A stretch of 64,000 bases of DNA from Bacillota bacterium (GTDB lineage Bacteria; Bacillota; Clostridia; TANB77; UBA1234): contig JAEEHF010000047.1 of the NCBI GenBank assembly GCA_016280725.1, positions 62,001-126,000 on the forward strand. Reading direction: 5' to 3'. The notes beneath the pieces are model-generated. The model worked only from the letters and a program-made list of their open reading frames with translations, had not been told where the DNA came from and did no database searches. A program made the translations under genes and the position numbers. Shown one piece after another: positions 36,301 through 44,673 of this stretch; the stretch's first letter is position 1, and the number at the start of each line of letters is the position of its first letter.

Positions 36301-37160
36301 TGCCCACTCCCAATTTTACTATTTTTTCTTAAAAACCTGGTATACACTATATATTTTATTTTACTCGGTGCAAGTGCTATAACCGAATGTCCAATTGCCG
36401 AATATAAAAAATCAAAGAAAGAATAAAAGTGTTCTTCTTTATAAAGTCTATATTTAAATTTCACTATTTTCTTAATATAACTTAATCCGCCTCTTCTTTT
36501 ATAGAAGTTACTATTAACCCTCATAAAAACAAGCGTTTCTGGAATGTTATAGCATTTATTATTTGTATCTTTAATGATTCTAATCCAAAGATCATAGTCC
36601 TCAAATAATTCACATTTTCTATAGTTTCCTGCTTTGAGAACAACATCTTTCTTAAACATAACTGTTGGGTGTGCGAATGGATTTCTCTTATGAGCGTATT
36701 TATATATTTCGTCGTTTGTTTCAGGCATATTTCTGTATGAAATAACGTTTTCTGTACTATCTCCAGTAAATTCTTTTACTGCCCCACCAACAACGCATAA
36801 TTGAGTGTCTTTAGAAAAAGCCTTAAGTTGCTTTTCAAATCTGTTACTAACACTAATATCATCGGCATCCATACGAGCAATCAAGCTATTTGACGCCATG
36901 TTAACTCCGTCTTCCAATACAGGGCCTAACCCTCGATTCTCTTCAAATCGAACAATTTTAATATTATTTTTGCCTTCATACTTCAATAATGTGTTTTCTA
37001 GGTTTTCTGTTAACTTGCCATCTTCAAAAATAAGAAATTCGTCAGGCGGAACAGTTTGATTTATTATACTATTTATGCTTTCTTCAAGCCATAATGGATT
37101 ATCTTTACAATATACTCCCATTAAAACAGTAAATTTTGGATAATTATTTGAATCATTCAT
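36297..37160 (-). CDS. GT2-family glycosyltransferase, first gene of the surface polymer operon
   Basis: A 287-residue GT-A transferase with FTVLMGVYCKDNPLWLEESI, FLIFEDGKLTENL, ENRGLGPVLEDGV and the metal motif ARMDADDIS, then ELFEDYDLWIRI. The start at 37160 is preferred because GGGAG lies upstream of it; an ATG 18 bases earlier has no ribosome site. It leads a run of overlapping minus-strand genes down to about 26.3 kb. Confidence 0.88.
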   Translation of the reverse strand: MNDSNNYPKFTVLMGVYCKDNPLWLEESINSIINQTVPPDEFLIFEDGKLTENLENTLLKYEGKNNIKIVRFEENRGLGPVLEDGVNMASNSLIARMDADDISVSNRFEKQLKAFSKDTQLCVVGGAVKEFTGDSTENVISYRNMPETNDEIYKYAHKRNPFAHPTVMFKKDVVLKAGNYRKCELFEDYDLWIRIIKDTNNKCYNIPETLVFMRVNSNFYKRRGGLSYIKKIVKFKYRLYKEEHFYSFFDFLYSAIGHSVIALAPSKIKYIVYTRFLRKNSKIGSGQ

Positions 37161-37197
37161 AAAAATACTGGCTCCCATCTAACATTCTAGCCTATTT

Positions 37198-37227
37198 ATT
37201 TTACTACAAAACCGCCATTTTAGTCAA
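37198..37227 (-). promoter_or_regulatory. Candidate sigma-A promoter for the surface polymer operon
   Basis: On the minus strand, TTGACT (37227-37222) and TAAAAT (37203-37198) are 18 bases apart, about 40 bases before the first GT2 gene. The mosaic repeat (locus 3) starts about 30 bases upstream of the -35 box. Confidence 0.5.
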
Positions 37228-37256
37228 TTTATTTACTTATATAAATAGCGCTTCTT

Positions 37257-37413
37257 TGGTCAGCAGGTTTTTGGGGACACGACGGTCACACCTGCTGACC
37301 AGGTTTTTGGGGACACGTCGTTGTGTCCCCGATAGAGAAAAAATTCTCCTCAATGTCGTGTCCCCGAAGGAGAAAAAGTTCTCCTCAATGTCGTGTCCCC
37401 AAAGGAGAAAAGT
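37257..37413. repeat. Mosaic GGGGACACGAC repeat, locus 3: composite
   Basis: Order on the plus strand: GGTCAGCAGG + TTTTTGGGGACACGACGGTC, CACACCTGCTGACCAGG, TTTTTGGGGACACG with a short palindrome GGGGACAC-GTCGTT-GTGTCCCC, then two tandem modules of the form TTCTCCTCAATGTCGTGTCCCC separated by AAGGAGAAAAA. The whole composite is a near-identical inverted copy of locus 4 at 63203-63348. Its right end supplies the last codons of the phosphodiesterase gene at 37385-37939. Confidence 0.9.
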
Positions 37414-37939
37414 TCATTTGTTTAATGATTTCGCCGTCGATTGAAATTAAGTAAATGGCCTCTTCATCTACCAAAATATAGCATTTTAGGTTACTTCCCC
37501 TTGGCCTAGTTGGTGAACCTGGATTTGCTAGAATCCTGCCTCCACTTTCTAAAAGCATTGGAACGTGTGTATGCCCCTGTATAAATATATCCCCACAGTT
37601 TGGTGGAAGATGATTATAATTATACAAATGTCCGTGAGTTATGCTTATAAACTTATATTCTCCATTTTTAGTCACAATCGGCAAAATGTCGTCGTCAAAC
37701 ACCTCAAATTCTAACATTTCTTCAAAATCTATTGTGTCACAGTTACCTCGCATTACCTCAACCTTACCTTTCATATTGTTTAAGATTTCGGCTATATAAT
37801 AGTCTTTGTCGTCATAGTATCCTCCTGAAGTATCTCCTAGAATTACTAGCTTATCTACATTCTTTTGCTCAAATATTTCGATATATTTTTCTAGATTTTC
37901 AAGGTTTCCATGAAGATCTGAAATGAACATGTATTTCAT
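37385..37939 (-). CDS. YfcE/MJ0936-family metallophosphoesterase with a repeat-derived C terminus
   Basis: A 184-residue phosphodiesterase with the dinuclear metal motifs intact: FISDLHGN, LGDTSGG (D of GDxxG), RGNCD, THGHLYN and GHTHVPML. Relatives cleave phosphodiester bonds in small model substrates; the natural substrate is unknown. ATG at 37939 follows AAAGGAG; earlier in-frame Met codons lack a ribosome site. The normal domain ends about residue 175; the last residues NFSPLGTRH and the stop are encoded inside the mosaic repeat, so the insertion rewrote the C terminus. Confidence 0.9.
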   Translation of the reverse strand: MKYMFISDLHGNLENLEKYIEIFEQKNVDKLVILGDTSGGYYDDKDYYIAEILNNMKGKVEVMRGNCDTIDFEEMLEFEVFDDDILPIVTKNGEYKFISITHGHLYNYNHLPPNCGDIFIQGHTHVPMLLESGGRILANPGSPTRPRGSNLKCYILVDEEAIYLISIDGEIIKQMNFSPLGTRH

Positions 37940-38112
37940 TGGCTTGCTCCTTTTTTTAACTTTAGTTCGCAACAGGAAAAAGGGTACGCTCCTTTCTAAC
38001 AAGTTATTATATTACTAAATCGTTAATTTATCATTAAAACTGTGCTTTTTTCTGCACTTTGACCTATTATTTGGTATATTTTTAGTGGATTATTTTAATA
38101 TAAAGGAGATTT

Positions 38113-38811
38113 ATGGAAAAACTAATCGCATATTTTATTAGTACTATGATGGCTGTTTCTGGATTAGATGTTGCTTCTTCAAAATTAATAAATGAAGTTC
38201 CAACAAACGAAATAGTTGAAGAAGTGACTCAAGAAGAAGTTCAAGTACCAGCGGTAAATGAAATCACACCACCAGAGCCTACTTTAGCACCAGTAACAAC
38301 CAAAATACCGTACTATATTAAAGTAAATAAAAAAGAAAATGTTGTAAATGTATATACTGTTGATAGTGAAGGTGCATATTCAGTTCCATTTAAAGCAATG
38401 CTTTGCTCAACCGGAACCTCTACTCCAAAAACGGGAAGCAAATATAAAATAACATCATATAGAACTTTATGGAATAAATTAAAAGGAAATGTTTATGGCC
38501 AATATGCTGTACAAATTACTGGAAATATACTATTCCATTCTGTACCATATACAAAAAGGGATAATACATCATTAGAATATTGGGAATATGATAAACTAGG
38601 AACAAAAGCTTCGCTTGGTTGTATAAGACTTGCTGTTGAAGATGCTAAATGGATATATGATAATATTGTACCAGGTACTTGGGTAGAATTTTATGAGGAT
38701 GATAATCCTGGTCCATTTGGAAAACCAGAAAGAATGAAAATATCTGAAGATATAGAAAGAAGAAACTGGGATCCTACAGATCCAAATGAAAACAATCCTT
38801 GGAGACAATAA
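38113..38811 (+). CDS. Exported L,D-transpeptidase (YkuD domain)
   Basis: A 232-residue protein with an N-terminal signal or anchor (about 2-22), an acidic Pro/Thr linker (about 30-62), then a YkuD domain starting YYIKVNKKENVVNVYTV. The catalytic region has ILFHSVPY and TKASLGCIRL with the nucleophile Cys. These enzymes form 3-3 peptidoglycan cross-links or attach proteins to the wall. AAAGGAG precedes the ATG. It is monocistronic and ends in a clear terminator. Confidence 0.92.
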   Translation: MEKLIAYFISTMMAVSGLDVASSKLINEVPTNEIVEEVTQEEVQVPAVNEITPPEPTLAPVTTKIPYYIKVNKKENVVNVYTVDSEGAYSVPFKAMLCSTGTSTPKTGSKYKITSYRTLWNKLKGNVYGQYAVQITGNILFHSVPYTKRDNTSLEYWEYDKLGTKASLGCIRLAVEDAKWIYDNIVPGTWVEFYEDDNPGPFGKPERMKISEDIERRNWDPTDPNENNPWRQ

Positions 38812-38841
38812 AAAAACTGGCTATTAATTAGCCAGTTTTTT
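38811..38841. terminator. Bidirectional intrinsic terminator
   Basis: AAAAAACTGGCTA and TAGCCAGTTTTTT pair around a short loop, between the convergent L,D-transpeptidase and lipoprotein genes. Confidence 0.9.
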
Positions 38842-38843
38842 GT

Positions 38844-39290
38844 TTATTTCATGTATTCTTCGATATCTTCAACAGTCGTTCCTTCAAATTCAATAGGTTT
38901 AAACACTACTACCATTGTGTCATTAACTACATCAATATAATCTACAGTTTGATTAACATCTGGATACTCTGCTTTCGCTTGCCCTGCTGTTTCAGCATCT
39001 GCAAATTTTGAATAAAGTTCATATCCAACTACCTCATCATCTTCAACATAGTAAACTCCATACACAGTATCTGATAATTTCTTAATATATCTATTGCCAG
39101 CCTGACGAGATTCTCCACCTTTATTAATTTCGCTAAGAGTGCTTTCAATGTGTTTGTCTGAGCCGGTATTGTTTCTTGTTTCGGTATTAGTCGTATTAGG
39201 CTCAGTATTTTCTGGTTTTTCTTCTTTATCGCAAGCCACCATTGAAAAACATATTACTACAACTAGTGACAACATTAATAATTTTTTCAT
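38844..39290 (-). CDS. Small lipoprotein, function unknown
   Basis: A 148-residue protein with a lipoprotein signal peptide (LLMLSLVVVICFSMVAC, lipobox at about residues 17-20), an Asn/Thr/Glu-rich low-complexity linker, and a compact domain of about 95 residues (RYIKKLSDTVYGVYYVEDDEVVGYELYS... to ...VEDIEEYMK). No family is recognised. It is a single gene. Confidence 0.8.
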   Translation of the reverse strand: MKKLLMLSLVVVICFSMVACDKEEKPENTEPNTTNTETRNNTGSDKHIESTLSEINKGGESRQAGNRYIKKLSDTVYGVYYVEDDEVVGYELYSKFADAETAGQAKAEYPDVNQTVDYIDVVNDTMVVVFKPIEFEGTTVEDIEEYMK

Positions 39291-39368
39291 CTATATCTCT
39301 CCTCATATGTTCATCTACTTTCACATTTAAATATAATACAACATTATTTTTTTTGCAAGAATATATTA

Positions 39369-39397
39369 TTGTAAGAGCCATTGTGATAAAATAATAT
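39369..39397 (+). promoter_or_regulatory. Candidate promoter for the stalk-domain gene cluster
   Basis: TTGTAA (39369-39374) and TAATAT (39392-39397) are 17 bases apart, about 27 bases before the ATG at 39424. The three stalk genes that follow are closely spaced and likely share it. Confidence 0.4.
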
Positions 39398-39423
39398 AAA
39401 GATTTTTACAAAGGAGATTTAAA

Positions 39424-40248
39424 ATGAAAAATAAAATTATTATTCTAAGTGCACTTATTACCATACTTTCTTTTACAAGTGCTAAAGCATTTGATTTAAC
39501 AATGGATGGAAAAACCGTTCCTTATGAAGGGCCTAACGTAAATCTAGTTTTAAATGGAACTAAATTTGAAGCGCAGGCAAATCAAATGCCGCCGGTAATA
39601 GTTGAAAGTAGAACTTTAGTACCAGTCAGAGAAGTATTTGAGCTTCTTGGTGGAAGCGTGTCTTGGGATGGCAACACTAGAACGGTCACAATATCAAAAG
39701 ATACTACAGAAGTTAATTTAGTTATAGATAGTCTAAGTGCAAAAGTTAATGGAGTTGACACTTCATTAGACGTACCAGCAAAAATAATAAATGATAAAAC
39801 TATGGTTCCAGTTCGTTTTATTTCCGAAAATTGTGGACTAAATGTTGATTGGAATGGTGAAACATCTACAGTTACAATATCTACTCCACAGCAAGTACTA
39901 GAACCTGCTCCAGCAAACACAATCGAAACCGAACCTAAAGAAATAAGCTTCGCTGCAAAATCTTTTAATGAGAAATATACAAGATACTTTGGTGAAAAGA
40001 AAAGTAAAACTGTTGCTTACCAGCTAACTGATTTAGCAACGTCAAATAACGCAGCAAATCCTGATAGTCCTATGACAGTAACTCTTATAGACGAAAAAGA
40101 ACAAACTATTAGCGCAGATACGGTTGCATCGATTCATGATATAACGTCAAATATTCTTAAATTTGATAAGGCATTTTATGATATTTCTGGTGAATATAAC
40201 GAAGCAGGATTTTTAAACAAACTAATATTAAAGAGAATACCTTGGTAA
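39424..40248 (+). CDS. Exported stalk-domain (CuAO-N) protein 1
   Basis: A 274-residue protein with a signal peptide (to about residue 22, ...TSAKAFDL), then the copper-amine-oxidase N-terminal-like 'stalk' domain: PPVIVESRTLVPVREVFELL, WDGNTRTVTI, and KTMVPVRFISENCGLNVDW. In Clostridia this domain is a wall-associated module without oxidase activity. A C-terminal region (about 175-274) has no recognised fold. It is the first of three tandem paralogues. Confidence 0.88.
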   Translation: MKNKIIILSALITILSFTSAKAFDLTMDGKTVPYEGPNVNLVLNGTKFEAQANQMPPVIVESRTLVPVREVFELLGGSVSWDGNTRTVTISKDTTEVNLVIDSLSAKVNGVDTSLDVPAKIINDKTMVPVRFISENCGLNVDWNGETSTVTISTPQQVLEPAPANTIETEPKEISFAAKSFNEKYTRYFGEKKSKTVAYQLTDLATSNNAANPDSPMTVTLIDEKEQTISADTVASIHDITSNILKFDKAFYDISGEYNEAGFLNKLILKRIPW

Positions 40249-40287
40249 AAAGTAATAAACTGTATAAATACAAAAGGAGAATAGAAA

Positions 40288-41106
40288 ATGAAAAATTTAA
40301 AAATACTTATAATGATTCTAGTTATTCTTTCCTCATCTTTTGCATTTGCCCTTGACCTTACAATAGACGGGGAGTCTTTTCCTTACACTGGGCCAGATGT
40401 AACTTTAGTTTTAGACGATACTGTTTTTACTCCAAAAGAAGATCAAATGCCACCTATAATAGTTGACGACAGAACCTTGGTTCCTGTTAGAGAAGTATTC
40501 GAACTTTTAGGTGGAAATGTCTCTTGGGATGCCACATCAAGAACTGTTAGCATAACACTAGATGACATTGAAGTTAAACTCATAATAGATAATCTTACAG
40601 CAACTGTTAATGGTGAAGAAGTCAAACTAGACGTTCCAGCAAAAATAATAAACGATAAAACGATGGTTCCAGTTCGTTTTGTTTCTGAAAAATGTGGCTT
40701 AAATGTTGAATGGGATGGTTTCACAAACACAGTATCAATTAGTTCAAATGTTTTTCCCGTTCTCCCTACCCTTGCAAATTTAGAAGATATTAATTTTTCA
40801 TTCAGTGAAGATTCTGCAAAATTGTTCAATAACAGATTTGAATCACATTTGGGTGAGAATAAGAATTATGATGACGCATGGAATATTTTAGTTTCTTATG
40901 CTACCATTGGTAACAACAACTCAAATAATCCTCTTTCAATCACATTAATTGACGAAAACAAAAATAAATCTTCTGTAAGTAAACTTTCTGATGTAACTGA
41001 AATGATTGCCCTTATTTCAAGCAAACAAGAAATGAAGTATAACATTTCAGGAGAATATGATGATACTGGTAAGCTATCAAAAATAATAATAAAGATAATT
41101 CCATAA
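40288..41106 (+). CDS. Exported stalk-domain (CuAO-N) protein 2
   Basis: A 272-residue paralogue of the preceding protein with the same plan: signal peptide ending near ALDL, PPIIVDDRTLVPVREVFELL, WDATSRTVSI, KTMVPVRFVSEKCGLNVEW, and a related C-terminal region ending GKLSKIIIKIIP (compare GFLNKLILKRIPW in protein 1). It starts 39 bases after protein 1 with AAAGGAG, so it is probably the same transcript. Confidence 0.88.
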   Translation: MKNLKILIMILVILSSSFAFALDLTIDGESFPYTGPDVTLVLDDTVFTPKEDQMPPIIVDDRTLVPVREVFELLGGNVSWDATSRTVSITLDDIEVKLIIDNLTATVNGEEVKLDVPAKIINDKTMVPVRFVSEKCGLNVEWDGFTNTVSISSNVFPVLPTLANLEDINFSFSEDSAKLFNNRFESHLGENKNYDDAWNILVSYATIGNNNSNNPLSITLIDENKNKSSVSKLSDVTEMIALISSKQEMKYNISGEYDDTGKLSKIIIKIIP

Positions 41107-41140
41107 ATGATCGTTTGTATAATTGGAGGAAATAATATTA

Positions 41141-41740
41141 ATGAAGCAAAAGATATTTTTTATTTTTATACTCTCCCTACTTATTTCTTTTTCGTATGCC
41201 TTTGCATTTGATTTGTTAATAAATGGTGATGAAATTCCATATATAGGGCCTATGGTTAATCTTATTTTAAATGGTAAAAAATACATTCCAAAAGAAGGAG
41301 AAATGCCGCCTATAATTATAGACAATAAAACTCTAGTTCCTGTAAGAGAAGTATTTGAACAATTAGGCGGCGTAGTTACTTGGGATCAAAAAACAGATAC
41401 AGTCACAATAAAAATAGACAAAAACACAATTCGCTTTAAGGTTGGTAGTACAACAGTAAATGTTAATGGCAAAGAAATTAGTATTGATGTTCCTCCCCAA
41501 ATTATCAATGGAAAGCTTATGGTTCCTCTTAGAGCCATAGTAGAAAATATAGATTTTGATATAAATTGGGATGAAAAAACTAATACTGTATCAATTAAAA
41601 TGCCTGATTTTGAAAAAATAAAAAAAGAAACAAAAAACTTTATTACTGAGTTTGTTGATATCTTAAAATCAACTGGGAAAAGTATAATTGATGCATTTGG
41701 AGAATTACTTAGATTTGGTATGTCTAAAACAGATTTTTAA
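41141..41740 (+). CDS. Exported stalk-domain (CuAO-N) protein 3
   Basis: A 199-residue paralogue: signal peptide, PPIIIDNKTLVPVREVFEQL, WDQKTDTVTI, KLMVPLRAIVENIDFDINW, but a different and shorter tail rich in Lys, Phe and Ile. ATG at 41141 is chosen over an upstream alternative because GGAGG precedes it. It is the last gene of the trio, followed by a strong terminator. Confidence 0.85.
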   Translation: MKQKIFFIFILSLLISFSYAFAFDLLINGDEIPYIGPMVNLILNGKKYIPKEGEMPPIIIDNKTLVPVREVFEQLGGVVTWDQKTDTVTIKIDKNTIRFKVGSTTVNVNGKEISIDVPPQIINGKLMVPLRAIVENIDFDINWDEKTNTVSIKMPDFEKIKKETKNFITEFVDILKSTGKSIIDAFGELLRFGMSKTDF

Positions 41741-41750
41741 TTATATCCAT

Positions 41751-41784
41751 AAAAAAGAAGATACAATAGTGTATCTTCTTTTTT
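41751..41784. terminator. Bidirectional intrinsic terminator
   Basis: AAAAAAGAAGATACA and TGTATCTTCTTTTTT pair around ATAG between the convergent stalk-domain gene and the DUF975/CmpB gene. Confidence 0.92.
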
Positions 41785-41786
41785 GT

Positions 41787-43472
41787 TTATTCAACTATAT
41801 TTCCACCTTTATCTATTACATTCCCCTCTTCATCTATTATTGAATCTGTAATTCCATAGCCTGTTCTAGGGTAAAATCTTACTAATATATTATCTGCTAT
41901 AAACAATAAACCTAATACTGAGACAACTGCTATAATTGCCTTTTTATTTATTCTTTCAAAAATGCCATTTAATCTAGGTGCAACTAAGTATATACATAGT
42001 AACCCACCAGCACCAAATTCACACAAGTTCTCCAAGCATATTCTTCCATTAATACTTAAAAAGTGTCCTGCATAATCCCAGTATTTAAGTCCCGTTGTAA
42101 CTTCAAGAAACCACGATGAAAAATACTCCAAAATTCCACATAGAAGCATAATATTTAAGAAAAGAATTATTGGATTGTCTATGTACTTTCTTAATCTTGT
42201 TTTTGTAAAAACTATCAAAATTAAAACACAACCAAAACCATATATAGGAAGCCACGGACCGTATAGTGTTCCCCTATTTACAAACGTGTGTGTTTTTAAT
42301 AAGAACAATATTACTTCCATACACCAACCAACAAATGCAAATACAAAAAATAGTGCAACTAAAGTTAGAGGCTTATAGTTTTGCTTTGCAAAAGAGTTTT
42401 CTTCCGGTCTAGTTCCTGGATAAAAGTCTTTTTCTTCTTCTACATACAACGCTTCGTCGGCGTGTTCTCTACCATTTAAATATTCTTTATAAAAATCATC
42501 ATACTGTCTGTGCTTTACAATTGCCTTATAGAATTCTGCCATCGTTCCTTCTATATAAGGATTTGCAAAGAATATTCCAACAAGACCAAAGGTAATATTA
42601 CTTAAAAAATTCCAACCAAAAAATGATACATCTAGTAAAAATGCTTTAAATTTAAACCCTTTCATAAGCTTAACCGATAATTTGATAGCCTGTCTTGATG
42701 ATATTTTACTATCCTCTGCAATTATATATGGAACTAATTTATATGAGTACATTTTTATAAATCCACCAATAACGGTTAAATTCCATAGGATTTGATAAAG
42801 TGTTTTTCTTGCCATCGCCTTTGTAACTTTAAAATAGTCATGAGTAAAAAATGTAAATACTCTTCCAAGTCGAGTTTGGTGATACTTTGAGTTTTCCATA
42901 AAGAATCTAGAATAACCAACTCGCATTGGGTTAACAGCTAAAATCCTAAACAGCACCATAAATACAATACCTAGTATTGAGGTAAAAGTTAAAACGTTAA
43001 AATGCCCTTCATTTATAATACTTAAAGTTCCATCCTCTATATTTGAAAACAATATCTTAGTATCGCTACTAGCAAACGCTAATAAAGGCTTAACAAATCC
43101 GTCACGTACTTTAAAACGTTCTACATATGTCCTTTTATCTTCTATATTTGGATCTATAGAACGAATGTATTTAATTGCATATTCGTTATATCCCTGCTCT
43201 GTTAGTTCTTCATCAGTTAACTTGAACACTTCATCATAATTTACTTCTTTTCCTTCTAACCCAGATCTATAGAAGTATATCTCCGAATCAGTTGCAAAAT
43301 ATCCGCTATCAAAAAAGTTTTGAACTCTTTCAAATCCAATTATTAATGCACCCGCTGTGGATGAATATAAAGATAAGAATAATAATCCAACTATTGCAAC
43401 AAGTACAGATATAACATAATTCTTTTTAAGGCTATGTTTCGAATTTTTCTTTAGTTGTTTAAATTTTGTCAT
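41787..43472 (-). CDS. DUF975 plus CmpB-type (putative ABC permease) membrane fusion protein
   Basis: A 561-residue polytopic protein. The N-terminal part (about 1-320) resembles DUF975 proteins: a first segment at 18-42, an extracellular loop of about 115 residues, then FFMENSKYHQTRLGRVFTFF, LVPYIIAEDSKISSRQAIKLSVKLMKG (split here as LVPYIIAEDS and AIKLSVKLMKG). The C-terminal half (about 365-530) matches the CmpB-like family with FVFAFVGWCMEVILF, RGTLYGPWLPIYGFG and GRICLENLCEFGAGGLL. Both families occur together in Clostridia. No ATPase is adjacent; function is unknown. Confidence 0.8.
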   Translation of the reverse strand: MTKFKQLKKNSKHSLKKNYVISVLVAIVGLLFLSLYSSTAGALIIGFERVQNFFDSGYFATDSEIYFYRSGLEGKEVNYDEVFKLTDEELTEQGYNEYAIKYIRSIDPNIEDKRTYVERFKVRDGFVKPLLAFASSDTKILFSNIEDGTLSIINEGHFNVLTFTSILGIVFMVLFRILAVNPMRVGYSRFFMENSKYHQTRLGRVFTFFTHDYFKVTKAMARKTLYQILWNLTVIGGFIKMYSYKLVPYIIAEDSKISSRQAIKLSVKLMKGFKFKAFLLDVSFFGWNFLSNITFGLVGIFFANPYIEGTMAEFYKAIVKHRQYDDFYKEYLNGREHADEALYVEEEKDFYPGTRPEENSFAKQNYKPLTLVALFFVFAFVGWCMEVILFLLKTHTFVNRGTLYGPWLPIYGFGCVLILIVFTKTRLRKYIDNPIILFLNIMLLCGILEYFSSWFLEVTTGLKYWDYAGHFLSINGRICLENLCEFGAGGLLCIYLVAPRLNGIFERINKKAIIAVVSVLGLLFIADNILVRFYPRTGYGITDSIIDEEGNVIDKGGNIVE

Positions 43473-43515
43473 TTAATCATTCTCCTTGTATATAATGACG
43501 TATTTTGAGGAGTTG

Positions 43516-44616
43516 CTATACTAAACGAGCAGAAACGTTTTCTAGTTCATCTCTAATCTTAATATGTTGTGGACATACGCCTTCGCACGCACCGCACTTT
43601 ATACATTCACTTGCTCTTGCCTTTCCGTCTTTAACTGCCCATCCCTCTTCTTTTTTGGCAGCTTCCATATTGTTATACAAAGTAAGAATATTCATGGCAT
43701 TAAATGATGCAGAAATAGCAATATTCATTGGACAAACCTTTGCACAATAATTGCACCCTGTACAAGGAATTAAGTCTATTTTTGCTAACTCTTCTTGAGC
43801 CTTTTTAATTGCATCTCTTTCTTCATCAGTTAGTTTTTCAAAATCTTTCATGTATGAAATATTATCTTCCATTTGTTCAATATTACTCATACCAGAAAGC
43901 ACAACCATAACGCCATCTAAGTCGGCAGCATACTTAACAGCCCACGAAGCAGATGATGCATCTGGGTTTACAGATTTTAATACGTCTACAACCGTTTGCG
44001 GTGGAGTTGCAAGCATTCCACCTTTAACCGGTTCCATAACGACAATTGGCTTTCCATGTTTTCTAGCAACTTCATAGCATTCTCTAGATTTTATTGTTGG
44101 ACTTTCCCAGTCAGCATAGTTTATTTGTAGTTGAACAAATTCTGCTTCTGGATGCTTTGTTAAAATCTCATCTAATTCTTCAGGAGTTGAATGGAAAGAA
44201 AAACCAACGTGCTTTATCTTTCCTTCTTCTTTCATTTGAAATGCCCAATTCCATAAATCCCAGTCATCAAAAAATTTAGTTCTTTCGTTTCCAAGATTGT
44301 GAAGAAGATAATAATCAAAATATCCAGCTCCAGTTCTTTCTAGTGATGTTTCAAACTGTTTAATTGCATCTTCTCTTGATTTACATCCTGCCCAGGCAGC
44401 ATTTTTTGAAGCTAGAGTATAGCTTTCTCTTGGGTGTCTTTCAACTAAAGCTTTTTTAATTGCTTCCTCACTACCACCATAAACATATGCTGTATCAAAA
44501 TACGTAAATCCTGCTTCCAAAAACTTATCTACCATTACTTTAGTTTGCTCAACGTCGATTTCATTACCACCTTCTAGTCTTGGTAGTCTCATAAGTCCAA
44601 ATCCTAATTTTTTCAT
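43516..44616 (-). CDS. Aldo-keto reductase with a C-terminal double 4Fe-4S region
   Basis: A 366-residue protein with an AKR barrel (about 1-270): FDTAYVYGGSEEAI carries the catalytic Asp and Tyr, TLASKNA the Lys and DYYLLHNL the His. The C-terminal extension has CTGCNYCAKVCPMNI and CIKCGACEGVCP, enough cysteines for two 4Fe-4S clusters. This AKR-ferredoxin layout is common in strict anaerobes and suggests electron transfer between a low-potential carrier and a carbonyl substrate. It is a single gene. Confidence 0.92.
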   Translation of the reverse strand: MKKLGFGLMRLPRLEGGNEIDVEQTKVMVDKFLEAGFTYFDTAYVYGGSEEAIKKALVERHPRESYTLASKNAAWAGCKSREDAIKQFETSLERTGAGYFDYYLLHNLGNERTKFFDDWDLWNWAFQMKEEGKIKHVGFSFHSTPEELDEILTKHPEAEFVQLQINYADWESPTIKSRECYEVARKHGKPIVVMEPVKGGMLATPPQTVVDVLKSVNPDASSASWAVKYAADLDGVMVVLSGMSNIEQMEDNISYMKDFEKLTDEERDAIKKAQEELAKIDLIPCTGCNYCAKVCPMNIAISASFNAMNILTLYNNMEAAKKEEGWAVKDGKARASECIKCGACEGVCPQHIKIRDELENVSARLV

Positions 44617-44648
44617 GTTTACCTCCTTAAAATTTTGAGTGTTCTATG

Positions 44649-44665
44649 GCGCACACAGTGCGCCG
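44649..44665. repeat. Inverted repeat GGCGCAC-ACA-GTGCGCC
   Basis: A perfect 7-bp inverted repeat lies between the start of the aldo-keto reductase gene and the stop of the ABC-F gene. Without a T-run it is a poor terminator; it could be an operator for the reductase gene or a decayed element end (compare 46275-46310 on the far side of the ABC-F gene). Confidence 0.45.
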
Positions 44666-44673
44666 GTACATTG

